Source of the DNA: an uncultured Opitutaceae bacterium
GTDB taxonomy: Bacteria > Verrucomicrobiota > Verrucomicrobiia > Opitutales > Opitutaceae
Length of the DNA: 64,000 nt
Assembly (NCBI GenBank): GCA_903890485.1
Contig: CAITBM010000026.1
Span: forward strand, 62,001 to 126,000
Reading direction: 5' to 3'
Under the pieces are notes generated by a model. It ran no database searches and was not told where the DNA came from. It saw only the letters and a program-made list of their open reading frames with translations. Every line of letters starts with the position of its first letter. Positions within the stretch are counted from its first letter, which is position 1. Below, piece by piece: positions 57,309 to 64,000 of this stretch. A program made the position numbers and the translations under genes.

Positions 57309-58829
57309 ATGAGCAATCTTCCCCTAGATCCCCTCCTCCTGTCGGTCGCGGCGCCGCTCACGCTTGCCGTTTTGATCGCGGTCGGGCTTCCCAAGAAGAT
57401 CGTGGTAAAGCTCGCCTACGCCGCGTTCGCGATCCCCGCCCTGGTGGCCGTGTACCTCTGGAGCGCCTTCGCCTGCGCCGCCAAGGAATCCCACGGCTAC
57501 GCCTTCCTGACGGAGTACTCGACCGGACTTGGCGGCCTGGGGATCAGCCTGAAGCTGGGCCTGAACGGCATCTCCCTGCCGCTCTTTGTCCTGGCGGGAG
57601 TGGTTGGCCTGGCCGCCGGGCTCTACGCCCTGCAGTCGACCGCCGAGCGCATGAAGACCTACCTCCTCCTGCTCCTCGTGATGCAGGCCGGGCTCATGGG
57701 CACCTTTGCCAGCGTCGACATCTTCTTCTACTACTTCTTCCACGAGTTGGCGCTCATCCCGACCTTCATCATGGTCGGCATCTGGGGCGGCCGGGACCGC
57801 AGCCACGCCGCGATGATGATGACGATCTACCTGACGGTGGGCGCCATGCTCTCCCTTCTGGGCCTTGTTGCCATCTACGCGAAGAGCGGCGCCGGCAGCT
57901 TCGACCTCCTCGCCATCCGGGACGCCCTCTCGGCCCACCCGCTCGGCGAGGTCACGCAGAAACACATCTTCGGGATACTCCTGTTCGGGTTCGGCATCCT
58001 GGTTTCCCTTTGGCCGTTCCATTCGTGGGCGCCCTTGGGGTACGGCGCGGCCCCGAGCTCTGCTGCGATGCTCCATGCCGGGGTCCTGAAGAAATTCGGG
58101 CTCTACGGCCTCGTTCAGATCGCCCTCCCGCTCCTTCCCCTGGGGCTTCTCCAGTGGAACCACTCGATGGCGGCCCTCGCCGCAGTCGGCAACGTTGTCG
58201 TGATCGGATTGGTCACGATGGCCCAGCGCGACCTGAAGCAGATGATCGGCTTCAGCTCGGTCATGCACATGGGCTATGCGTTCCTCGGTCTCGCGGTGGG
58301 TTCCCTGCTCGGAGTGGGCGGGGTGGTCATGCTCATGGTGGCGCACGGCCTGTCCGTTGCGCTCCTGTTCCTCCTCTCGACAAGCATTCACCAGCGCACC
58401 AACACCTTCGACATGCACCAGATGGGGGGCCTGGCCCAAAAGGCGCCGGTGCTTGCCGCGCTGTTTGTCACGGCAACCTTCGCCAGCGTTGGCCTGCCCG
58501 GCTTCGCCAATTTCTGGGGCGAGTTGCCGATCTTCGTGTCCCTCTGGGGATTCTCGCACTGCCTCACCCTGGTCGCCCTTTCCGGGACGGTCGTGTCGGC
58601 GGTTTACGGCCTCCGGGCCGCGGCCCGCGTGTTCTTCGGGCCGCAGACCGAGGCCTTCGCGCGTTTCGCCGCGTCAAAGCCCACGGTCGACATCACCTGG
58701 GGCGAGCGCATCCCCGCCCTGATCCTCATCGCAGCCCTCCTCTTCGTGGGCGTCTGGCCCAGGTCATTGTCCACCGCGATCGACCAAGCCCTCGCCCGGA
58801 CGCCCCCGTCCGTCGTGGCCAGCCGATAA
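57309..58829 (+). CDS. nuoM: NADH-quinone oxidoreductase subunit M
   Basis: A 506-residue proton-pumping subunit. Conserved stretches: FFHELALIPTFIMVGIWGG (with the key Glu), PFHSWAPLGYGAAPSSAAMLHAGVLKKFGLYG and DLKQMIGFSSVMHMGY. Length matches the family (about 505). Confidence 0.94.
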   Translation: MSNLPLDPLLLSVAAPLTLAVLIAVGLPKKIVVKLAYAAFAIPALVAVYLWSAFACAAKESHGYAFLTEYSTGLGGLGISLKLGLNGISLPLFVLAGVVGLAAGLYALQSTAERMKTYLLLLLVMQAGLMGTFASVDIFFYYFFHELALIPTFIMVGIWGGRDRSHAAMMMTIYLTVGAMLSLLGLVAIYAKSGAGSFDLLAIRDALSAHPLGEVTQKHIFGILLFGFGILVSLWPFHSWAPLGYGAAPSSAAMLHAGVLKKFGLYGLVQIALPLLPLGLLQWNHSMAALAAVGNVVVIGLVTMAQRDLKQMIGFSSVMHMGYAFLGLAVGSLLGVGGVVMLMVAHGLSVALLFLLSTSIHQRTNTFDMHQMGGLAQKAPVLAALFVTATFASVGLPGFANFWGELPIFVSLWGFSHCLTLVALSGTVVSAVYGLRAAARVFFGPQTEAFARFAASKPTVDITWGERIPALILIAALLFVGVWPRSLSTAIDQALARTPPSVVASR

Positions 58830-58848
58830 CCCCGACACGCCGCCCAAA

Positions 58849-60348
58849 ATGGACTTCACCGTTCTAAGAGATCTCGCCGCAGGGAACACCTGGTGGGCCA
58901 TCTGGCCCGAGCTCGGCCTCGGGTTCCTCGCCCTTTTTCTCCTGGTCCTGGAGACCGTGCTTCCGAAGTCGGCCCACGGGAAGATCCCGGCCATCTCGAT
59001 AGCGGCCCAGCTGGGCATCCTTGCCGCCCTGCTCGCAAACTTCGACAGGTCCCACCACGAGATCTTCAACGGCCTCCTCATGCAGTCGCCGCAGGGCGAG
59101 CTCATGAGGGTCTTCTTCATCGTCTCCTCGATACTGGTCTCGGTGCTTGGCAGGGTGAGTCTCCCCGGCCGCGGAGTGCCAAGGGTCGAGTTCCACCACA
59201 TTGTCCTGGTGGTGGCGGCCGCGATGATGCTTCTGGTCCAGAGCAGGAACTTCGTGATGCTCTTCGTGGCGCTGGAGACAGTGACGGTGGGCCTCTACAT
59301 CCTCGTTAGCTACTACCGCTCCAACCCGAAGACCCTCGAGGCTGGGCTGAAATACCTGGTGATGGGGGCGCTCAGCTCGGCGCTTCTTCTCTTCGGGATC
59401 GTGCTCCTCTACGGGGTCGCGGGCAGCGCGGGGCTTGCGGGGCGCACCCCCGCGGGCATGTACTTCGTGGGGCTGGCCGGCTTCCTTGAAGCCAATCCGC
59501 ACAACTTCATGGCGGCTGCCGGCATCGTCCTCGTCCTTTCGGGCATCGCCTTCAAGATCGGGGCGTTCCCCTTCCAGGTCTGGGTCCCCGACGTTTACCA
59601 GGGGGCGCCCACGCCGGTGACCGCTTTCCTTGCCGTGGCATCAAAGGCCGCGGGCTTCGTCGTCCTTCTGGTCCTCGTCACCCAGGTCTTCACCCCGTAC
59701 GATTGGCTGGTTGGCCCCGTTCTCGTATTCATGTCCGCGGCAACGATGTTGTTCGGCAACCTGGCAGCCCTTAAGCAGAACAACGTGAAGCGCCTGATCG
59801 GCCTTTCCGGGGTATCGCACGCTGGGTTCATCCTCCTGGCCGTCGCCTCCGCCTCGCAGGTTCCTAGCGCCGTTGGGGCGGTCTATTTCTATCTGATCGT
59901 CTACCTGATTGCTTCGTTCGCGGTGTTCGGCGTGATGACGATCCTCGCGGGCCCCGATGACGCGCAGCAGGACCTCTCCGATTACAGCGGCTTGGCCAAG
60001 AAGAGCCCGTTCCTCGCAGGTGTCCTCGGATGCGGGCTCGGCTCCCTGGCCGGCATCCCCCCGCTAGCGGGGTTCATGGGCAAGCTTTTCGTGTTCATCG
60101 CGGCATTCAAGGCGGGCCATTACGGCCTGCTCGCCGTCGCGGTCGTGTGCGTCGCGATCTCGATCTACTACTACTTCGGATGGATACGCTCCGCCTACTT
60201 CAGCGATGAGGCGGCGATTTCCCCCGCGATAGAATCCCGGGTGGCCGGCGGCGGCACCCTGGTCAGGGTCACCCTCGCTGTCCTGGCTGCGGCCTCGGTC
60301 ATCCTTGGCTTCTACCAGGGTCCGCTCGGGCACCTGATCTCACGCTGA
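58849..60348 (+). CDS. nuoN: NADH-quinone oxidoreductase subunit N
   Basis: A 499-residue antiporter-like subunit, last gene of the operon. Motifs: VALETVTVGLYILVSYYR, FKIGAFPFQVWVPDVYQGAPTPVTAFL and NNVKRLIGLSGVSHAGF. A strong terminator follows the stop. Confidence 0.94.
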   Translation: MDFTVLRDLAAGNTWWAIWPELGLGFLALFLLVLETVLPKSAHGKIPAISIAAQLGILAALLANFDRSHHEIFNGLLMQSPQGELMRVFFIVSSILVSVLGRVSLPGRGVPRVEFHHIVLVVAAAMMLLVQSRNFVMLFVALETVTVGLYILVSYYRSNPKTLEAGLKYLVMGALSSALLLFGIVLLYGVAGSAGLAGRTPAGMYFVGLAGFLEANPHNFMAAAGIVLVLSGIAFKIGAFPFQVWVPDVYQGAPTPVTAFLAVASKAAGFVVLLVLVTQVFTPYDWLVGPVLVFMSAATMLFGNLAALKQNNVKRLIGLSGVSHAGFILLAVASASQVPSAVGAVYFYLIVYLIASFAVFGVMTILAGPDDAQQDLSDYSGLAKKSPFLAGVLGCGLGSLAGIPPLAGFMGKLFVFIAAFKAGHYGLLAVAVVCVAISIYYYFGWIRSAYFSDEAAISPAIESRVAGGGTLVRVTLAVLAAASVILGFYQGPLGHLISR

Positions 60349-60355
60349 AAAAAGG

Positions 60356-60375
60356 CCAGGCCTCGTGAGGCCTGG
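60356..60375. terminator. Terminator of the nuo operon (possibly bidirectional)
   Basis: CCAGGCCTC and GAGGCCTGG form a perfect 9-bp stem with a 2-base centre (longer with flanking GG/ACC). A run of A lies before it and CCGCTTTT after, so it could serve nuoN and the convergent YXWGXW gene. Confidence 0.75.
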
Positions 60376-60409
60376 ACCGCTTTTGGGGAAGATTTCCCGG
60401 GGCGCCTGA

Positions 60410-61003
60410 CTAGCGCCAGTGGCCCTCGTGCCACACCCAAGCGCCGCCGCGGCGGTCCCAATGCCCTGACTCCCATGCGGCGCCGGGATGGTAGTGGGGG
60501 TGGCGCTCATAGTGGCCGCGAACCCACACCCATCCGCCACTCCAATGCCAGTGGCCGCCGATCCAAAAGAACTCCGGGCCGGGCGCCATCGGTATGGCTT
60601 CGACGATCGGAGCCGGGGGAGCCTCTTGGGCGATCACTTCGACGGGTTGCCCCGGGGGCGGGGGAGGGGTCGCTACCGTGGCGTAGTGGCCCTCGATCCA
60701 GACCCATCCGTTGCCTCGAGCTACCCATTGGCCGGGTATCCAAGTGTAGCCGGGCGAGGAGACGCGGTCCCAGTGCCCGTTGATCCATTCCCAGCGCTCG
60801 TGTCTCCAGGACCAGTGCCCGCGGATCCAGATGTATCCCGGCCCGGGGTTCATCGGAACGACCTCCACCCGCTCTGGGGGTGGCTGGGTGCGCACGACAA
60901 TTTCCGGGCCGCCAATGGTGAGGCCGATTTCGACCCCGGCGCTTGCTGCCCACGGAAGGGAGCTGCATGCGAGGGCTAATAGAGAGAGTTTTACGAATTT
61001 CAT
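60410..61003 (-). CDS. Exported YXWGXW-repeat-like Trp/His-rich protein
   Basis: A 197-residue protein with a signal peptide (1-22, ending ASAG). The rest consists of repeated Trp-rich strands of the form (Y/W)xW(I/V)xGHW: YIWIRGHWSW, WEWINGHW, YTWIPGQW, WVWIEGHY, FFWIGGHWHW, WVWVRGHY and WVWHEGHW, in two groups separated by a Pro/Ala linker. This matches the YXWGXW (BcpO-like) exported family of unknown function. Confidence 0.78.
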   Translation of the reverse strand: MKFVKLSLLALACSSLPWAASAGVEIGLTIGGPEIVVRTQPPPERVEVVPMNPGPGYIWIRGHWSWRHERWEWINGHWDRVSSPGYTWIPGQWVARGNGWVWIEGHYATVATPPPPPGQPVEVIAQEAPPAPIVEAIPMAPGPEFFWIGGHWHWSGGWVWVRGHYERHPHYHPGAAWESGHWDRRGGAWVWHEGHWR

Positions 61004-61160
61004 GGGGAGATTATAATGGCTGTCGGAAGATTAGACGCCGTTTTCAGCCGAAAGTTACGGCCCCCGGGGTGGGGGTGCTTCCCCCTCCGTGGCATAAATT
61101 GGTGGGGGGAGCCGTTTCCAGTTTGTTTCCCCAGGCAATTGCTGCCTGATTTATCCTCAC

Positions 61161-62507
61161 ATGAAGGTTACCGGGCTCGCCATCGTACCCCCTCCAAGCG
61201 CAGCGGATCTCCCCAAGGTTACCCCCGAATTGCTCGCCTCGGTCCTGGCGCGGTATTCCCGAAGCACCGAGGGCATTTCCTCGATTCTGGCCAAGGTCGA
61301 CAACGACAATCCCGACGCCTCGATCGACCGGATCCTCAAGTTCGTCGACTACGGGCATGCCTCGATTGGGGGCCTCACTGGCGGCCTCGCCGTGGCCCTG
61401 GACGGGGTTTCGATGTGGCTTGCGTACAAGCTTTTTGAAATCGCGCAGATGGCCGATGGCCAGGAGTCGAGCACGCGGTACATCACGATGGATCCTGCGA
61501 ACATCCCGGACGCCGCTGATCTGGGCATCCCCGATGACCTGGCTCCCCGCTGGCGCGACATCCTCGCCCGGGCCTTTGCGGCGTACAACAGCGAGTACTC
61601 CCGGCTTGATGCCCTGTCGATCGCGGAGCCTGAGCGAATCAAAATGCCCAAGGACGCGAAGCCCGCAGTGGTCGCCCGCATCCGGAAGAATTACGCCCTG
61701 GACCGCGCGCGCTACTTCATCCCTCTTGCGACGAAGACCAACGTAGGCCTGGTGCAGTCGTCCCGCATGTGGGCAGCCACCGTCAAGCACCTCGACTCCC
61801 TTCCCCATCCCGAGGCCCGGGCTGCGGCGGCCCTGGTCCGCGCGGAGCTGGTCAAGCTTTCGCCACGCCTGATGCGGCACAGCCTCGCTGAAGCCTCCTA
61901 CCAACAGCAGGCGGCCCAGGAGATCGGGGCCTCAATCAAGCTGGGTCTGGAGGCGCTCGCCACGGATCCGGCCCCGGACAAGGTTTGGGTGAATGTGGAC
62001 CGATCCGCACCTCCCTGGCTCGCCCAGTGGCAGCCGGTGGCTGAGGCGCTCAGGCACCGCACCAACCGCTATGGACAGCAGGGACCGGCCACGCGCAGGA
62101 TGCGGGTCACGTTTGCCTGGAACAACATGGCCCTTGCGGAACTGCGAGACCTCAACCGGCATAGGACCGGCAACCGCTACACCCCCTTGATCCAGGTTGG
62201 ATTCTACCTTCCGCCGGAGATCGACCGTTCCCTTCATGCGGCGCTCCTCAATGAGCAGAGGGACCTGACGCGAGAGCTCATGGCGCGCGGTTCGCCCTCC
62301 TACGTATATTCCCTGCTTCTCGGCGCGCAGACGCCGTTTGAGCATGGGACCCATGCCGACAAGTTCATCTATGAGGCCGAATTGCGCACGGGCATGGGCG
62401 CCCATTTCCGTTATGCCGAGCACCTGAGCGCTGCACTTCGGGAGTTCCTCGAACGCGTGCCCGAGGCGCGGGAATGGGTTGTCGAGGGCACGGCGGAACC
62501 CGAATGA
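61161..62507 (+). CDS. ThyX-family protein (FAD-dependent thymidylate synthase-like), long form
   Basis: A 448-residue protein, about twice the size of classical ThyX (about 220-250). The first half has SILAKVDNDNPDASIDRIL, DYGHASIGGLTGGLAVALDGVS and QESSTRYITMD, which match the ThyX flavin fold and the end of its signature. The Arg-His-Arg part of RHRxxSxNxxSxRY is not there. An RHR occurs in the second half as LNRHRTGNRYTPLIQVGFY (residues about 333-335). It is probably a two-domain ThyX relative; whether it makes dTMP is open. Isolated gene. Confidence 0.68.
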   Translation: MKVTGLAIVPPPSAADLPKVTPELLASVLARYSRSTEGISSILAKVDNDNPDASIDRILKFVDYGHASIGGLTGGLAVALDGVSMWLAYKLFEIAQMADGQESSTRYITMDPANIPDAADLGIPDDLAPRWRDILARAFAAYNSEYSRLDALSIAEPERIKMPKDAKPAVVARIRKNYALDRARYFIPLATKTNVGLVQSSRMWAATVKHLDSLPHPEARAAAALVRAELVKLSPRLMRHSLAEASYQQQAAQEIGASIKLGLEALATDPAPDKVWVNVDRSAPPWLAQWQPVAEALRHRTNRYGQQGPATRRMRVTFAWNNMALAELRDLNRHRTGNRYTPLIQVGFYLPPEIDRSLHAALLNEQRDLTRELMARGSPSYVYSLLLGAQTPFEHGTHADKFIYEAELRTGMGAHFRYAEHLSAALREFLERVPEAREWVVEGTAEPE

Positions 62508-62635
62508 TAGGGTCGATCAAATCGTTAAACTAAAGAGTTGCTGCAATCCATTGGCGAAGCCACGAATAATGCGAAGCGACCATGACATTCCCGCTAATTT
62601 CCTGCGGCTGTTTGGCCGATGCAGCTTAGTTCATC

Positions 62636-63403
62636 ATGTTTAGAGTCCTGCAATTTAACATGCAGTTCGGAATGGGCTGGGATTCAGCCGATCCCGATTC
62701 TGTGCCACACGACATCGACCGGACGATCGCGGAGATCAAGAAGCACAACCCCGACGTTGTGCTGCTTTAGGAGGTCGAGCACGCCCGTCCGGGTGGCGAG
62801 CAGATCGAGCCGCCTCCGAACTACACGCGGCTAAAGGAGGCGCTGACGGACTACGACAGCTATTTCTCGTACCCCAAGGCTGATCCGCGCGAGTTGCCCT
62901 TCGGTATTGGCCTGGCTATATTCTCCCGAACGCCCCTGATCGATCCTTTTCGGATCGATGTGCCCTCGCCCGCGATCGAGTTCGAGTTTGGCGGCAAGAA
63001 GACGACGCCCACCGACCGCCTCATGATCGGCGCGAAAACCGAGGTGGGCGGCCGCCAGGTCCAGTTCTTCAACGTGCACCTGCTCGCCTTCTTCATGCTC
63101 GGTTCGAGCAGCACCATGTTCCCCTGGCAGCGTGACCTCGTAGCCGACCGCCTCGCCTCGTCGGACCTGCCGACAATCCTCGGAGGGGATTTCAACGTGA
63201 GCCAGCACGCCTCCCTCGTCGAGCAGTTTGCGGAGTTTGGCTACGCGACGGTTCAGTACAAGGTGCCGACCTGGCACCGTCGCCCCTTCGTCCTGGACCA
63301 TATCTTCTATAACTCGGGACTGCGCTGCCTGGGCCACGCCGTCGAGAACTCCCTTGCTTCGGATCACCTGCCGATCCACGCAGATTTCGACTTCGGGTTC
63401 TAG
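62636..63403 (+). pseudogene. Endonuclease/exonuclease/phosphatase-fold protein with in-frame TAG
   Basis: From ATG 62636 the frame reads an EEP-family protein of 255 codons broken only by TAG at 62768-62770 (codon 45). N-terminal FRVLQFNMQFGMGW and NPDVVLL are followed by the stop exactly where the family has Gln of LLQEVE, next to the metal-binding Glu. Later motifs are intact: ILGGDFNVSQH, VLDHIFYNS and SDHLPIHADFDF. A single C-to-T change in CAG would explain it. Without suppression only a start downstream of the catalytic Glu is possible, giving an inactive product. The 3' end shares CTAG with the convergent gene. Confidence 0.75.
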
Positions 63404-63687
63404 GCCCCCGCCGAGCGGACCTTCTCCTTCTCGGCTTCCTTCTCGTCCTCGATCCGGGCCTTTTCGGAGGCGATTTGCTTGCGGATCTTGTCGGCCTCCT
63501 CGGCGTTCTGGGCCGAAAGCGCCTGCTCGAGGTGCTGCTTCAGGAATATCTCCCGCTCGGCCAGCTTTCCCTGGAAGACACGGTCGACCTCGGCCAGTTT
63601 GGAACGTTGAGCCGCTGTCAGTGGGCGAGAGGAGCCCGGGTCGGACTTCGACAGTCGCTCCATGGCCAATTCGTAGGCGCTTTTCAT
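63400..63687 (-). CDS. Small charged coiled-coil protein of unknown function
   Basis: A 95-residue protein, mostly Lys/Glu/Ala/Gln heptads (DRVFQGKLAEREIFLKQHLE, AEEADKIRKQIASEKARIED), predicting a helical coiled coil; no signal peptide or Cys. Its stop interlocks with that of the convergent EEP gene. It is divergent from rarA across about 97 bases. I do not recognise a named family. Confidence 0.65.
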   Translation of the reverse strand: MKSAYELAMERLSKSDPGSSRPLTAAQRSKLAEVDRVFQGKLAEREIFLKQHLEQALSAQNAEEADKIRKQIASEKARIEDEKEAEKEKVRSAGA

Positions 63688-63784
63688 GTTGGGGACGAAG
63701 AATCGCCCAGAAGGTCAACAATGGCAACAAAATGGCTTCTCATCTGCGGGGAATGTGCGGAGATTCGCCCTGCGCCGCCAGCCC

Positions 63785-64000
63785 ATGAGTACCGATGACC
63801 AGAGCGAGCTATTCAGTGAACCGGCCGACTCGGAGCCCTCGGGGGGCCCCGCCGGCGATTCCGGCCGGCCGCTTGCCGTCCGGATGAGGCCCAGGCGCCT
63901 TTCGGAGGTGGTCGGCCAGGACCATATCCTGGGACCCGGGAGCCTGTTGGCGCGCCTTGTGGCGCAAAATCGATTTGGCTCGCTCCTCTTCTACGGGCCA
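63785..64000 (+). CDS. rarA: Replication-associated recombination protein A, N-terminal part
   Basis: The first 72 residues of a AAA+ ATPase run off the right edge. After an acidic leader, PLAVRMRPRRLSEVVGQDHILGPGSLLARL and the beginning of the Walker A strand (SLLFYGP) match RarA/MgsA, a clamp-loader-like factor acting at stalled forks. ATG 63785 gives the family-like start. Confidence 0.88.
   Translation, partial: MSTDDQSELFSEPADSEPSGGPAGDSGRPLAVRMRPRRLSEVVGQDHILGPGSLLARLVAQNRFGSLLFYGP

Noticed and set aside
63721-63798. 25-codon frame ending inside the start of rarA (possible leader peptide)
   Set aside because: No repeat of regulatory codons, no attenuator hairpin seen; overlap with rarA is probably chance.

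Overview
The window is a high-GC, gene-dense bacterial chromosome segment, most likely from a Verrucomicrobiota member of the Opitutaceae type. That placement is inference from protein style: an exported Ig-like protein with the ISTRG...RAAGP C-terminal repeat pair, an ECF sigma/FecR/TonB-receptor set with STN domain, a tiny AURKAIP1/COX24-type basic protein, an SGNH-DUF1080 fusion and many exported proteins. The window starts inside an AddB-like nuclease gene and ends inside rarA.

Layout. 1-3.5 kb: AddAB-like nuclease/helicase pair. 3.6-7.6 kb: a 33-residue basic protein, then two gene fragments joined out of frame near 4250 (the head of one gene, the tail of an Ig-like exported protein). 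7.6-10.2 kb: polyprenyl synthase, then an ECF sigma factor coupled to a membrane regulator. 10.2-14.2 kb (minus): class I fumarase, a Gfo/Idh/MocA oxidoreductase and KdsD. 14.3-15.2 kb: LysM lipoprotein. 15.1-27.9 kb: a complete reductive pyrimidine-degradation route in two blocks. These are an NCS1 permease and AGXT2-like transaminase behind an MbfA-type ferritin/VIT1 gene, and a preA-GNAT-mmsA-dihydropyrimidinase operon divergent from a beta-ureidopropionase. The blocks are separated by an AbiE toxin-antitoxin cassette and a DUF4097-like beta-solenoid gene. 27.9-29.6 kb: sufU-sufS. 30.0-34.9 kb: FecI-like sigma, FecR, TonB-dependent receptor. 35-43 kb: carrier protein, SGNH/DUF1080 hydrolase, oxidoreductase, unknown exported protein, a hybrid histidine kinase interrupted by an in-frame TAG, and an Ig-like secreted protein. 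43.4-44.7 kb: tRNA-Ser(GGA), a VapBC module and a partial copy of the tRNA 5' half in direct orientation. 44.8-46.9 kb: GH2 glycosidase. 46.9-60.3 kb: a 13-gene complex I operon nuoBCDEFGHIJKLMN with no nuoA. 60.4-64 kb: YXWGXW-type protein, ThyX-family protein, an EEP nuclease-fold gene with an in-frame TAG, a small coiled-coil protein and the start of rarA.

How the genes work together. The pyrimidine genes form a full path: uracil import, reduction, ring opening, decarbamoylation to beta-alanine, transamination to malonate semialdehyde and oxidative acylation to acetyl-CoA. Fumarase and complex I are core respiratory functions. Sigma/anti-sigma pairs, the TonB receptor and exported Ig-like, GH2 and SGNH proteins suggest a polymer-using, surface-active lifestyle (inference).

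Most unusual items: the broken junction near 4250; two otherwise intact genes each interrupted by one in-frame TAG (40883 and 62768) although TAG is a normal stop here; the TA module between direct repeats of half a tRNA-Ser; a plant-type dihydropyrimidine dehydrogenase without the usual catalytic Cys or Fe-S domain; a long ThyX-like protein whose signature is split across two halves; and four convergent gene pairs whose stop codons interlock in the same CTAG.
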